From Massilia aquatica (GTDB lineage: Bacteria > Pseudomonadota > Gammaproteobacteria > Burkholderiales > Burkholderiaceae_D), in NCBI RefSeq assembly GCF_011682045.1, contig NZ_VVIW01000031.1, positions 1-64,000 on the forward strand: 64,000 nucleotides of DNA. The letters are read 5' to 3'. The notes beneath the pieces are model-generated. The model made no database searches. It worked only from the letters and a program-made list of their open reading frames with translations, and had not been told where the DNA came from. The translations under genes were made by a program, and so were the position numbers. The first letter of the stretch is position 1, and each line of letters begins with the position of its first letter. Shown here piece after piece: positions 39,704-49,633 of the stretch.

Positions 39704-41911
39704 TCAAAACTTCAATTCAGCAATCGCCCGCAGCACCGTGTAGGTCGGCGCCGTCACGGTCTTGGTTTGCCACAGCCCCTCCCCTGCATAGCTTGACCCC
39801 TTGCGATCATCCTCATGCAGCAAGTTCGACGCACTCAGGCGCAGGTGCACCTTGGGCGTGAACTTCCACAGCACATAGCCTTCAAGCACGCGCTTGTTCG
39901 AGTCGCTGGCTGTTTCATAGCCCGACCGGCGCACCGTCCCGTTCTTCACAAACCCGACCGTCGCCCCGGCCGATACCGGCGCCGAGCTGAAGTTGTAGTC
40001 GGCGCCAACATTCACCGACAGCGGCGCCTGGTTGCCGATCCGGTTGTCCGGCCCCGGCACTGCGTCGATCGTCGACCACGTGCGCGCGAGCGCGGCGCGC
40101 ATCTCCAGCGCCGGGGCGCCGGCAAGCAACTGCGGCAACTTGAATTTGGTCTCGAGCGTGATCCCGCGCGCCAGCGCCCGGCCGCTGTTGAACGGGCGCG
40201 CCACCCAGCGCCCGCCATCGCGCACGGTGCGGGTCAAGGTCACATCGTCGATGCGGCGTGTGAACAGGCCCACGCTGAGCATGCCATCCTGGCTCAGATA
40301 ATGTTCGTAGGCCAGGTCGAGCCCCAGCGCGCGCTCGGGCCGCAGACCGGGATTGCCGCTGGTATCGGGCCGCGTCACCATGTTAAGCACCGACACGCTG
40401 CGTCCGGCGATCAGGCGCTCGCTCGCCGGCACGCGCCAGGTGCGCGCCAGCCCCAGGCGCACCTGGTCCGCTTTGCTGCCGGGCAGGCGCCACACGCTCT
40501 GCAGCACGGGACTGAACATGCCCCTGGCAAAATCCACCCGCTCCCCGAGATTGTTGGCACTGTGCAGCTCCACCCGCTCCCAGCGCAGGCCGAAGTACAG
40601 CGCCACGCGCGCCGTGACGTCCCACTCATCCTGGGCGTACAAGGCATAGCGGCGGCTGTCGACCCGAAAACTGTTGCCGGCCTGGTCCAGCCGCGAGCGC
40701 CCATCGATCACGTCGCTGCGCTGAGACTGGTTACGGTCGCGCTGGAGCTCGATGCCGCTCACCAACGCGTGCTTGTCGGTGTACGCCGTGCGCAGCTTGG
40801 CCGAGGCCGTCACGCTGCGGTTGTGCTCGTCGCGCGCGGTATCCTGGCGGTTGCGCAGGCGCTGCTCGCGGTCGACGAAATCGATCCCGCTCGACGCCTC
40901 CGAGCGCGCGTAGGTCGCGCCGGTTTTTGCCTCCAGCTTGCTACTGGCGTCCAGCGTCTTGATCCACGTCAGGTTGTTGCGGATGGTCAGCGACGAACCG
41001 GCGCTGGTGTAGTTCTCGTTGGCGAACGGCGTCTGCGCCCCGCGCAAAAAATCGGTGCGCCCGAAGCCCGCGCTGTCGTACTTGATGCCGGACAGATAGC
41101 TTTGCAGCGCCAGCGAATCGTCGCCCCCCAATTTTTTGCTGATGCGCGGCGCCAGGCTCCAGTTCCAGCCACGATCCTCGTTGAACTGCGTCATCTCGCG
41201 CAGGATCGCCCCCTCCTCGTCCGCGCCTTCGGTCCGGGTCAGGTAGGTTTCATCGCCGCTCAGCTGGCGCGTGGCGGCCGTCACCAGCCAGTTGAGCGTA
41301 TCGTCCTGGCCGCTCCAAGTGCTTGACAGTTGCGGCTTGGTGCGGTCGTTGTCGTGATAGATGCCGGCGCGCAGTTGCCGCTGCTGCTTGCCGTTGCTGC
41401 GTTTGAGGATGATGTTGATGGTGCCGGCAATCGCCTGCGTCCCCATCTCGACCGTGGGAACGGCGAGGATCTCGATGCGTTCGACCAGGTCCGGCGCGAG
41501 GTTCTCGAGCATGAAATTGGGGGGGGCCGGCTCGCCATCGAGCAGAATGCGCACATAGCCGCTGCCCAGGCCGCGCATGCTCACTTCGCCGCCTTTGCGG
41601 CCCGGAACGCCATTGACGACAATGCCGGGCTGGCGCCGCAGCACGTCGAGCACGCTGCCGTCCCCATAGCGCACCAGCTCGGCCGCGCCGACAGTCTGGC
41701 GGAACGTGCCCGATGCGCGCCGCTCGTCGACGCGGCTGGCGCCGATCTCGACCTGCGGCAGCGCTGCCGGCACGGCTGATACGGGCGCCGGTGTTGCTGA
41801 TGTTGCCGGCGGCGCGGCAGGCGGCGCGTCCTGCGCATGGGCCTGGCCGCACAGCGCCATGGCGGCGAATACTGGTGGACTGAAAAGCCGGGACAAATTG
41901 GTCAACGTCAT
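39704..41911 (-). CDS. TonB-dependent outer-membrane receptor
   Basis: About 735 residues from ATG 41911 (an upstream in-frame ATG at 41959 adds 16). The signal peptide ends Q-A-H-A-Q, followed by an Ala/Pro-rich spacer and the plug: L-P-Q-V-E-I-G-A-S-R, V-L-D-V-L-R-R-Q-P-G-I-V-V-N-G, M-R-G-L-G-S-G-Y-V-R-I-L-L-D-G-E, and G-T-I-N-I-I-L-K-R. The barrel ends A-I-A-E-L-K-F. The plug style (R-x-I-L-L-D-G) matches receptors for various ligands, so the substrate is open. It is monocistronic. A 15-bp palindrome lies about 80 bp upstream. Confidence 0.9.
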   Translation of the reverse strand: MTLTNLSRLFSPPVFAAMALCGQAHAQDAPPAAPPATSATPAPVSAVPAALPQVEIGASRVDERRASGTFRQTVGAAELVRYGDGSVLDVLRRQPGIVVNGVPGRKGGEVSMRGLGSGYVRILLDGEPAPPNFMLENLAPDLVERIEILAVPTVEMGTQAIAGTINIILKRSNGKQQRQLRAGIYHDNDRTKPQLSSTWSGQDDTLNWLVTAATRQLSGDETYLTRTEGADEEGAILREMTQFNEDRGWNWSLAPRISKKLGGDDSLALQSYLSGIKYDSAGFGRTDFLRGAQTPFANENYTSAGSSLTIRNNLTWIKTLDASSKLEAKTGATYARSEASSGIDFVDREQRLRNRQDTARDEHNRSVTASAKLRTAYTDKHALVSGIELQRDRNQSQRSDVIDGRSRLDQAGNSFRVDSRRYALYAQDEWDVTARVALYFGLRWERVELHSANNLGERVDFARGMFSPVLQSVWRLPGSKADQVRLGLARTWRVPASERLIAGRSVSVLNMVTRPDTSGNPGLRPERALGLDLAYEHYLSQDGMLSVGLFTRRIDDVTLTRTVRDGGRWVARPFNSGRALARGITLETKFKLPQLLAGAPALEMRAALARTWSTIDAVPGPDNRIGNQAPLSVNVGADYNFSSAPVSAGATVGFVKNGTVRRSGYETASDSNKRVLEGYVLWKFTPKVHLRLSASNLLHEDDRKGSSYAGEGLWQTKTVTAPTYTVLRAIAELKF

Positions 41912-41990
41912 GGCAAGGTCGAAAGAAAGAGTGAGCGTGGACCGCGCCGGGATCATCATTCATTTTGCCAACAATGTCAATTTCCACATT

Positions 41991-42005
41991 TTGCATTGAA
42001 TGCAA
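41991..42005. promoter_or_regulatory. palindrome upstream of TonB receptor
   Basis: TTGCATTGAATGCAA has perfect 7-bp arms around one base, within AT-rich sequence 80-94 bp upstream of the receptor start. It is not a good Fur box. A regulator-binding site is possible. Confidence 0.35.
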
Positions 42006-42208
42006 TTTTTCCGGGGTGCGGCCGGCGCGGGCGGCAGAGGCAAACGCGCCGACCATCCGCGTGGCCAGGGCGGCGTTGATCGGCGCACACCGCGCGCACC
42101 GGGCTCCACGCCACCGGCGGCGCGTTAGAATGGCGGCAACAGACACGGCGCTTGCTCCCCGGCACGGGCCGACGATGTCACTACGCGCCAAGCGGAAAGA
42201 CGAGCGCC

Positions 42209-42751
42209 ATGCACATCAGCCAGCATCCGACCCACAACCTCGACCTGCGCGTGCGCGAATTGCGCCAGCTGTTCAACTCGCTGGACCCGACGCCGTTCTT
42301 GAACAAGGATCTCGACCGCGCCTGCGAAGCGTACATCGAGAACTGGGCGCTGGCGCTGCCGAGCGATTGCCACCTGCACCTGACCATCCATATCGAGGAG
42401 CCGACGGCGGCCAAGGAAGCCGGCGAGCTGGTGGCCGACGCCATCCACAACTATTACAGCTACAAGATTGGCCTGGTACGAGGCGAGCTCAGCCAGCTAC
42501 TGCGCGTGGGCCGGCTCAGCCTCGTCATCGGCCTGGTCTTCGTCGCCGCCTGCCTGCTGCTGGCCGAAGCCATTACCAGCCTGATCCCCGGCCCGGCCGC
42601 CAAGATCGCCCACGAAAGCCTGACCATCATCGGCTGGGTGGCAATGTGGCGCCCGGTGCAGATCTTCCTGTACGACTGGTGGCCCTTGAAGGGACGTATC
42701 AAGGTCTACGAGAACCTGCGCTTCGCCCGCGTCAACGTCGTGCTCGCCTGA
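42209..42751 (+). CDS. inner-membrane hypothetical protein
   Basis: A 180-residue protein. The cytoplasmic N-terminal part (L-R-V-R-E-L-R-Q-L-F-N-S-L-D-P-T-P-F, then D-C-H-L-H-L-T-I-H-I) is followed by a helical segment (E-A-G-E-L-V-A-D-A-I-H-N-Y-Y). Two membrane helices lie at about 103-123 and 134-158. Its ending is Y-E-N-L-R-F-A-R-V-N-V. No domain name can be given. The start at 42209 follows a GGAAAGA site. Stands alone. Confidence 0.72.
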   Translation: MHISQHPTHNLDLRVRELRQLFNSLDPTPFLNKDLDRACEAYIENWALALPSDCHLHLTIHIEEPTAAKEAGELVADAIHNYYSYKIGLVRGELSQLLRVGRLSLVIGLVFVAACLLLAEAITSLIPGPAAKIAHESLTIIGWVAMWRPVQIFLYDWWPLKGRIKVYENLRFARVNVVLA

Positions 42752-42918
42752 TCGACCGAGCCTGTTGCAAATGAGCATCACGACACGGGTACGCACGCAA
42801 CAGGACTTCCTGCCTTGCAGGCAATTTGATCCATAATCGACGCTCCAGTGTCCGGCGGGCGCGACAGCCGTGCGGACACGTTCCCGCTGGACCGGCCACT
42901 CACGACCTTCGGATTGTC

Positions 42919-44940
42919 ATGCCCCTCTCCTCTCGCCTGCTGCTGTGCCTCGCCCTCGGCGCCTGCCTGCCGGGCGCGCCCTTGCTGGCCGCAGCCCCGG
43001 CGGGCGCGCCGGCCGCCGCCGAACTGGCGGCGATCCGCACCCTGTCGCAAACCTCGACCGTGGACGCCCTGGTCCGGCTGGAGGCGCTGCGCTCGCGCAC
43101 CGGCCAGGACGCGCCCTACCCGCTGCGGCGCGACCTGCTGCGCACCGAAGTGGCGCTGCGCGAAGATGCCGGCCAGCTCGAGCGCGCCTATGCGCTCGAA
43201 CGCGAGGCGCTGCTGCTGGCGATCGACAACAACGATCCCGTGTTCGCGGCACTGGCCAGGCTGGGCGCGGTGCACCAGTTGCTTGACCAGAACCGCGCGC
43301 GCGAAGCCCAGGAGGCGCTGGCGGAAATCCGGGCCGGCTTGCCGGACCATCCGCCGCGCATGCTGCGCGTGGCCCTGGGCCGCGCCGAGGGCGACGCCTT
43401 CAATGCCAGGGCCCGCTTCGACCAGGCGCTGGCGGCCTATTTGCAGGCACTCAAGCTGGAACAGGACGATCCGGACGCCGGTGAAAGCCGCGCCATGCTG
43501 CTGGCGCAGATCGCGCGCGTGTACATCAACATCGACAACCCGGCCAAGGCGATCGAGACCACCCGCGAGGCGCTACGCGAGCGCGTGCTGCCGGCGCGCA
43601 CCTTGGGGCGGCTCCAGTTCACCGAGGGCATCGCCCTGCTCAAGCTACAGCGCGACAAGGATGGCATCGCCGCCTTCCAGCACGCCCTCGACACCGCCAC
43701 CCGCGGCGCTCTGGGCAGGCTGGAAGCGCAAGTGCGCGGCAACATCGCCGACTATTTCCTACGCCAGCACGACTACCGGCGCGCCGAACAGGAAGCGCGC
43801 CTGGCCCTGGACGCCTCGGAGCGGGTCGAGGACGAGAACATGGTGCTCATGGCCAAGGCCAACCTCGGCTTCGCGCTGATGGGGCAACAGCGCGTTGCCG
43901 AAGGGCTTGCCTATGTCGATGCCGTGATCGCCAGCATGGAGCAGGCCGGCGCCAGCACCGACGTGGCCGCCATGCTCGATGAAAAGGGCCGCATGCAGGA
44001 GCGGGCCGGCCTGTACAAGGAAGCGCTGGCGACTGCGCGCCGGCATCAGGCCGTGCAGCACAGCGGCGACCGCGCCGTGGCCGCCTTGCAGGAAGAATAC
44101 GAAGCCGGCCAGCGCACCCGCCAGATCGACCTGCTGCGCCGCGAAAACCAGGTCAAGGACGCCGACCTGCGCAGCCGCCGCCTGCTGCAACTGCTGACCA
44201 CGGTCGGGGCCTTGCTGATCGTCGCCGCCGGCGCGGTGGTGCTGGTGCTGTACCGGCGCTCGGCCGGCACCAACGTGCGCCTGAACCAGCTCAACACCCA
44301 GCTCACCTATCACTCCCGGCACGACGCCCTGACGGGCCTGTACAACCGGCGCTCGTTCCTCGACAAGATGGCCGCGCGCGGCACGCCGGCGCCGCGCAAG
44401 GACGAGCCGCCCGGCGTCGATTGCATCATGCTGATCGACATCGACCACTTCAAGCACATCAACGACCGCTGGGGTCACGGCGCGGGCGACGCGGTGCTGG
44501 TCGAGGTGGCGCGGCGCCTGTGCGCGGCAGTGCGCGATTCCGACATGGTGATGCGCTGGGGCGGCGAAGAATTCCTGATCTACGCCCCGGACGCCGACCC
44601 GGCCCACGTGGCCGCCATCGTCGCGCGCGTGCTGGACGGCATCGGCGCCACGCCGCTCGAGGCCGGCGCGGGCAAGATCCCGGTCACGCTGACCGCCGGC
44701 GTGGTCACCCTGCCCCTGCCCGGCGCCGCGGACGATGGCAGCGACTGGGAACGCGGCATGCGCCTGGCCGACTGGGCGTTGTATCACGGCAAGGAGAACG
44801 GCCGCAACCAGGCGCGCATCGTGACAAGCCTGCTGGCCCCGCTCGACTCGGTGCTGGCGGCGCTCGACGGCGCCAACGCCGGGGAGCCAGGATGGATCGA
44901 GACGGCCTGCCTGCACGGGCCGGCGCAAGGCACGGCGTAG
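42919..44940 (+). CDS. TPR-containing diguanylate cyclase
   Basis: 673 residues. A signal peptide (cleavage near L-L-A-A-A) leads to a periplasmic region of TPR-like helical pairs (about 40-400). One membrane helix (about 425-445; V-G-A-L-L-I-V-A-A-G-A-V-V-L-V-L) precedes a cytoplasmic GGDEF domain: H-D-A-L-T-G-L-Y-N-R-R-S-F, active site W-G-G-E-E-F near 548-552, and inhibitory I-site R-D-S-D five residues before it. It should make cyclic di-GMP and be subject to product inhibition. The TPR sensor and GGDEF layout is common in betaproteobacteria. ATG 42919 was chosen to give the signal peptide. Confidence 0.92.
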   Translation: MPLSSRLLLCLALGACLPGAPLLAAAPAGAPAAAELAAIRTLSQTSTVDALVRLEALRSRTGQDAPYPLRRDLLRTEVALREDAGQLERAYALEREALLLAIDNNDPVFAALARLGAVHQLLDQNRAREAQEALAEIRAGLPDHPPRMLRVALGRAEGDAFNARARFDQALAAYLQALKLEQDDPDAGESRAMLLAQIARVYINIDNPAKAIETTREALRERVLPARTLGRLQFTEGIALLKLQRDKDGIAAFQHALDTATRGALGRLEAQVRGNIADYFLRQHDYRRAEQEARLALDASERVEDENMVLMAKANLGFALMGQQRVAEGLAYVDAVIASMEQAGASTDVAAMLDEKGRMQERAGLYKEALATARRHQAVQHSGDRAVAALQEEYEAGQRTRQIDLLRRENQVKDADLRSRRLLQLLTTVGALLIVAAGAVVLVLYRRSAGTNVRLNQLNTQLTYHSRHDALTGLYNRRSFLDKMAARGTPAPRKDEPPGVDCIMLIDIDHFKHINDRWGHGAGDAVLVEVARRLCAAVRDSDMVMRWGGEEFLIYAPDADPAHVAAIVARVLDGIGATPLEAGAGKIPVTLTAGVVTLPLPGAADDGSDWERGMRLADWALYHGKENGRNQARIVTSLLAPLDSVLAALDGANAGEPGWIETACLHGPAQGTA

Positions 44941-44954
44941 CGGCGCCATCGTGT

Positions 44955-44988
44955 ATCATCGTGGACAATTCGACAACACCACGATGAT
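44955..44988. promoter_or_regulatory. 10-bp inverted repeat between GGDEF and SMI1-like genes
   Basis: ATCATCGTGG (44955-44964) and its exact complement CCACGATGAT (44979-44988) surround a 14-base AT-rich loop. It lies 14 bp after one stop and 21 bp before the next start. It could be a terminator without a T-tract or a regulator site for the downstream gene. Confidence 0.45.
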
Positions 44989-45009
44989 CACTGACAAGGA
45001 TAGTCCCGC

Positions 45010-46296
45010 ATGAGCGCAAAAAGTACCCCGGAATCGACGGCGTGGGAATTGCTGCACGCAGCGAACAAGCAGCAGCAAGAACACCATTTCGAGCAAGCCC
45101 TGGCGCTGGCCGGCACGGCGCGCGCGGCGCTGAACCGCATCACTGCGGGAGAGGCGAAAGTCGCACACTATCCCGTCTGGGGCAAGCTGTTCGAGGTGGA
45201 ACTGGCGGCGCTGGAGGCACTCGGCAGGCCGGCCGACATGATCGCGGTGGCGACCGAGCTGACCGACAAGTTCCGCTTGTCCGACGACACCCTGTTCGGC
45301 AACGATCTGGTCTCGTTTCGCGAGGTGCTGCGCCAGGCGCACGGGATCCTTGCGCTCGATTGCCTGGCGCGCCAGGACACAACCCACGCCATCGCGCTGA
45401 TCGAAGCCGCCTTCAAGATCAAGGCCGGCCTGGGCGAGTATCTCGATCCGTTCGAAGCGCTGTACGACATCCGCGCCCAGGTGTATTGCCAGGCCGCCGA
45501 CACCGATCCGGAAACATACCGCGAGCGCCTGTTCAGCGCCTTGAACACCCTGCAAAAGAAGGAAGTCGAGCATTACAGGACGGTGGCGTCGGCCAGGCCG
45601 AAGGCGCTGTTCGCCGACCCCGACTTCCTGGCCTACCAGCAAAATACGCCGCTGCAAAAACTCATGCGCCGTAACGCCGGCGACACCTGGAAGGACGCCA
45701 TCAAGCGCTTCGCCGACGTGGCCGAGCTGCTCGGGTTCGATGACTACCAGGCCAGCTTCAACGAGCTGACGGTATCGCCGCCGGAAACCGAAGCGGCGCT
45801 GAGCCAGCTGGAACTGCAACTTGCCTGCACCATCCCCGCCGCCTTGCGCCAGTTGTATCTGGAACACGGTGCCTTGCAGATGCGCGAGGACGGCATGTGG
45901 GGCACCCTGGCCGTGTACGGCAGCGAGCACGAGCCGCGCACGCCGCCGCTGTCGGGCCTGATGGACGGCATCGATTCGCTGTGGGGCGGACGCCCGGAAT
46001 TCGACGACAGTTTTTCAGAAGAGGAGCTCGGCTACTTGAATGCGCACTACGTCGTCTTCGGCCATATTCACCATGACGACAATTCGTACACGCATTTGTA
46101 CTTCAACAAAAACGGCGGCTGCGGCGCGCTGTACTACCACCAGGATGACTGGGATGACGCGTACTCCTCGTTCGAGGACATGCTCACGCCCCCGCACGCC
46201 GGCGGCGCGAGCTTCGACAGCCTGTTTTCCAACGCGGTCGATGAGGTCATCGAGAGCATGGTGAGCTGGAAAGAAGACGAGGACAACGAGGCGTAA
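45010..46296 (+). CDS. SMI1/KNR4-like domain protein
   Basis: A 428-residue soluble acidic protein. The N-terminal about 220 residues are helical and TPR-like (E-H-H-F-E-Q-A-L-A-L-A-G-T-A). The C-terminal part has SMI1/KNR4-style features: A-L-S-Q-L-E-L-Q-L-A-C-T-I-P-A-A-L-R-Q-L-Y, and G-H-I-H-H-D-D-N-S-Y-T-H-L-Y with D-D-W-D-D-A-Y. In bacteria this fold is common among immunity proteins, but no toxin gene is adjacent. AAGGA lies 9 nt before the ATG. Role unknown. Confidence 0.7.
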   Translation: MSAKSTPESTAWELLHAANKQQQEHHFEQALALAGTARAALNRITAGEAKVAHYPVWGKLFEVELAALEALGRPADMIAVATELTDKFRLSDDTLFGNDLVSFREVLRQAHGILALDCLARQDTTHAIALIEAAFKIKAGLGEYLDPFEALYDIRAQVYCQAADTDPETYRERLFSALNTLQKKEVEHYRTVASARPKALFADPDFLAYQQNTPLQKLMRRNAGDTWKDAIKRFADVAELLGFDDYQASFNELTVSPPETEAALSQLELQLACTIPAALRQLYLEHGALQMREDGMWGTLAVYGSEHEPRTPPLSGLMDGIDSLWGGRPEFDDSFSEEELGYLNAHYVVFGHIHHDDNSYTHLYFNKNGGCGALYYHQDDWDDAYSSFEDMLTPPHAGGASFDSLFSNAVDEVIESMVSWKEDEDNEA

Positions 46297-46384
46297 GCCG
46301 CCTCATCAGGAGTCAGTCGGCAAAGGCCCCGGAGGATCGCCTTTTCCCGGTCGATTCACCGCGCGCAGTTGGTATGATGGAGCA

Positions 46385-47125
46385 ATGTACTTCCATTGCA
46401 TCGCTGCCCTGCTGGCCATTTGCCTCCTGCTGTCAAGCGGGGGCGCGAGCGCCGTCACCGAAGAGGAAGTGGTGGCGGGCGCCGCCAGGCTGTATCGCGT
46501 CCGGATAGACGCGCTGGCGCAGGCCGGCATGCTCGACCGCGACGCATTGTTCGTGGCGCGGGTCGCGCGCATTGCGCAGCGCTTGAGCGAGCAGGCCCGG
46601 CACGACGACCCGGCCGCCCAGGTGGTGTCGTGGGAAATCCACACCAGCAGCGATCCGGACGACAATGCCTCATGCATGGCCGGCGGCAAAATCCTGGTCA
46701 GCCAGCCCTATGTCGAGCAATTGGCATTGACCGATGCCGAACTGGCGATGGTGCTCAGTCATGAGATGCAGCACGCTATCTTGCTGCACAACCTGAAGGA
46801 ATACCACGAGGCGGTGCGCCTCGATCCGGCCTGGCTGGCGCGTCCGTTTTCCGCGCTGGAAGCGGCGGTCGACAATGACGCACGCCTGATGGGGCAACTG
46901 GCAGAGCTTAACCGCGAGCAGGAAGTCGAGGCCGACCGGGAGGGAATGGCGATGGCCTGGCGCGCGGGCTGGCGGGCCAGCGAACTGGCCGCCTATTTTC
47001 GGAAACTCGAGCAGGCCGCCACCATGAGCCACATCGGCAGCGCGACTCACCCGTCGCCGCTACAGCGCTGGCGCGCGGCACGGCGCCAGGCCGAGGCGCT
47101 TGCACGCGGCCGAACTGGCGAGTAA
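46385..47125 (+). CDS. secreted M48-type metallopeptidase
   Basis: 246 residues with a signal peptide (M-Y-F-H-C-I-A-A-L-L-A-I-C-L-L-L, cleavage near G-A-S-A). The zinc motif is H-E-M-Q-H at 126-130, with third ligand Glu182 in V-E-A-D-R-E-G. G-K-I-L-V-S-Q-P-Y-V before the active site is the M48 layout. Likely a periplasmic peptidase. There is no transmembrane anchor, unlike the M48 protein at 13440-14255. GGAG lies 5 nt before the ATG. Monocistronic. Confidence 0.85.
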   Translation: MYFHCIAALLAICLLLSSGGASAVTEEEVVAGAARLYRVRIDALAQAGMLDRDALFVARVARIAQRLSEQARHDDPAAQVVSWEIHTSSDPDDNASCMAGGKILVSQPYVEQLALTDAELAMVLSHEMQHAILLHNLKEYHEAVRLDPAWLARPFSALEAAVDNDARLMGQLAELNREQEVEADREGMAMAWRAGWRASELAAYFRKLEQAATMSHIGSATHPSPLQRWRAARRQAEALARGRTGE

Positions 47126-47446
47126 TCGTGTTTTCAATGCGGTTCAACTGGCCCGACATACAGGCTGAGGTACCCGCCCCCGATCGCCAAGACCGGCGGC
47201 GGGCACTATGTTACGATACCGCCATTCATCTTGCGACGAACACAGCTGCCGCCACAAACGCCATCGCACCACTTTCCGCGCTTTCCCCGCGACCGCTTTG
47301 CAGGTCGCCGGTCCGCAGTTCGGGCTTCGGCGCGGAAAGGTGCGTTCGTCATCATTTCCGTCACAGAGAACGAAAGACACAGTGAAAAAAATCAGTGAGC
47401 GCGGTGTGGCCGGTCGCCAGGCCGGCTTGACGCCCGGTGTGCGCGC
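47126..47446. other. intergenic region upstream of bacteriophytochrome
   Basis: No convincing gene. A 22-codon frame from GTG 47382 (V-K-K-I-S-E-R-G) ends at a TGA overlapping the bacteriophytochrome ATG (ATGA, 47447-47450) and could couple translation. No ribosome site supports it strongly. The left half is GC-rich without recognisable signals. Confidence 0.35.
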
Positions 47447-49633
47447 ATGAGCGCCGACACGGCGCCGCAGACGGCCATCGTCACACTGCAAAATTGTGCG
47501 GACGAACCGATCCATGTGCCTGGCAACGTGCAGGCGCATGGCGCGATGCTGGTGTTCGACGCCGGCGCGCGCCTGGAAGCGTGGAGCGCCAACGTCGGCA
47601 CCTTGCTCCTCATGGAGCCCGGCATGGGCATGCCCCTGCAAGCAGTCGGCCTGCCTGCGCCGATTGCGCAGATGGTCCAGGAATGCCTGGCGCTGTGCGC
47701 CGGCGACGCCATACCGTGGATGCTGGCGGTGCACATTGGCGGGCGCGAGTTCGATTGCGTGGCGCATGCGCATCTGGGCCGCGTCATCGTCGAATTCGAA
47801 CTGCGCGATGTCTCGCTCGACGAGGTCGGCATCTTTGCGCTGAAAGCGCACAGTGCACTGGACCGCCTGAAGCGCCAGACCACAGTGACCTCCTTGCTGC
47901 AGATGGCCACCGACCAGGTAAGGGAGATTACCGGTTTCGACCGGGTAATGGGCTACCGCTTCGCCCAAGACGGCAGCGGCGACGTCATTGCCGAGTCGCG
48001 CAGCGCCAGCCTTGCGCCATTGCTGGGCATGCGCTACCCGGCCAGCGACATCCCGGCCCAGGCACGGCGCTTGTATGTGATCAATACCCTGCGCTTGATT
48101 CCCGACGTCAAGGCGGCCGTGGTGCCCGTGCTCGGGCGCGACGGCAGCGCGGCGGTCGACATGAGCCATTGCGTGCTGCGCAGCGTCTCGCCGGTGCATA
48201 TTGAATACTTGAACAACATGGGCGTGGGCGCATCCATGAGCGTGTCCATCATCGTTGACGGTTGCCTGTGGGGCCTGATCGCCTGTCACCACATGAGCGC
48301 GCGCCGCGTTCCGTACGCCATCCGCATGACAGCCGATGTGATCGCCCAAGTGCTGGCGGCCACGGTTCAGACCCTGGAAGCCCAGCGCCGCACGGAAACC
48401 ATTGCGCTCGCCGCCGACATGCGCTCGAACCTGATGCAGTCGCTGCTGATGGGCGAAGACACGCTGCGCGACGTCGCCGTGCACGCGGGGGCCATGTGCG
48501 ACGCCCTCCAGTGCCCGGCGCTGATCGTCACCCAGTCCGGACGCCACGTCGCGCATGGCGCGATCGATGCGCTGACGGCGGCGGTGATTGCCCGCGCCCA
48601 TCCGCTGGCGGGCGACTTGCTGCTGGAGCGGCGCCAGGTCAGCGACTGGCCCGAGTCCGCGCGCGCGCACATCGCGCACTGGCCCGGCATGCTGGCGATC
48701 TGTTTCGATCCACCTCGCGACGGCTGGATCATGGCCCTGCGCCCGGAGCAGATCGCCTCGATCCGCTGGGCCGGAAAACCGGAGAAAATTCTCCGGGTGG
48801 GCCCCCTGGGCGGGCGCCTGACCCCGCGCGGATCGTTCGACGAGTGGCTCGAAACGGTGCGCGGGCGGGCCGAAGGCTGGTCCGCCACGCACCTGGCGAT
48901 CGCCCGGCAAATGCAGGATGAGCTGCACCGCGCCAGCATCGCCAGGCAGACCGAGACCGACCTGGCGCGCGCCCAGCTGATGGCCATGCTGGGACACGAC
49001 TTGCGCGAGCCGCTGCAGGCGATCCAGATGGCCGCCGCCGTGCTGCAACAAGGCGGCGCCGCGGCGCCCATCGGGCTGCGGATCCAGAGGTCGAGCAGCC
49101 GCATGAACCGGCTGATCAGCCAGGTGCTCGATATGAGCAAGATCCAGATGGGCGTCGGCCTGGGCGCGCAGATGCGCAGGCTCGACCTGGCAACGGTAAT
49201 CGGCGACGTGGTCGATGAAGCGATGACCGGCCATCCCGACGTGTGCTATCGCCTCGTTGCCGACGCTGGCGCGCTGGTCGAGGGCGACGCCGACCGCCTG
49301 GCGCAGCTGGCCTCCAACCTGCTGAGCAATGCGCGCAGTCATGGCGAGCGCACGGCACCGATCGATATCGTGGTCGCGGCCGGTGCCAAGGAAGCGACTT
49401 TCTCGGTCAGTAACGTTGCCGAGGCACTCGACCAAGCCGCCGTGCGCAGCCTGTACCAGCCATTCAAGGCAGCCTCCCTGCACAACGCGCATAACCGCGG
49501 CGGCATGGGACTGGGCCTGTACATTGCCGAACGCATCGTCACGGAGCACGGCGGCACCCTGGCCTATGCGCACGCGCAGGGCCGGGTCACCTTTACTGTC
49601 ACGCTTGCGCTGGCGACCGGCGCAGGCGGGTGA
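47447..49633 (+). CDS. bphP: bacteriophytochrome sensor histidine kinase
   Basis: A 728-residue red/far-red photoreceptor kinase. Cys17 in N-C-A-D-E-P-I-H-V-P-G lies in the N-terminal segment where bacteriophytochromes attach biliverdin. A PAS-like domain (about 15-115), a GAF domain (about 140-310; F-D-R-V-M-G-Y-R-F and the P-A-S-D-I-P motif near 200) and a PHY domain (about 320-500) follow. The kinase has His517 in L-G-H-D-L-R-E-P-L, N-L-L-S-N-A-R-S-H and G-M-G-L-G-L-Y. There is no receiver domain. No heme oxygenase (bphO) or response regulator is adjacent, so biliverdin must come from elsewhere. Start at 47447, with a weak ribosome site. Confidence 0.93.
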   Translation: MSADTAPQTAIVTLQNCADEPIHVPGNVQAHGAMLVFDAGARLEAWSANVGTLLLMEPGMGMPLQAVGLPAPIAQMVQECLALCAGDAIPWMLAVHIGGREFDCVAHAHLGRVIVEFELRDVSLDEVGIFALKAHSALDRLKRQTTVTSLLQMATDQVREITGFDRVMGYRFAQDGSGDVIAESRSASLAPLLGMRYPASDIPAQARRLYVINTLRLIPDVKAAVVPVLGRDGSAAVDMSHCVLRSVSPVHIEYLNNMGVGASMSVSIIVDGCLWGLIACHHMSARRVPYAIRMTADVIAQVLAATVQTLEAQRRTETIALAADMRSNLMQSLLMGEDTLRDVAVHAGAMCDALQCPALIVTQSGRHVAHGAIDALTAAVIARAHPLAGDLLLERRQVSDWPESARAHIAHWPGMLAICFDPPRDGWIMALRPEQIASIRWAGKPEKILRVGPLGGRLTPRGSFDEWLETVRGRAEGWSATHLAIARQMQDELHRASIARQTETDLARAQLMAMLGHDLREPLQAIQMAAAVLQQGGAAAPIGLRIQRSSSRMNRLISQVLDMSKIQMGVGLGAQMRRLDLATVIGDVVDEAMTGHPDVCYRLVADAGALVEGDADRLAQLASNLLSNARSHGERTAPIDIVVAAGAKEATFSVSNVAEALDQAAVRSLYQPFKAASLHNAHNRGGMGLGLYIAERIVTEHGGTLAYAHAQGRVTFTVTLALATGAGG

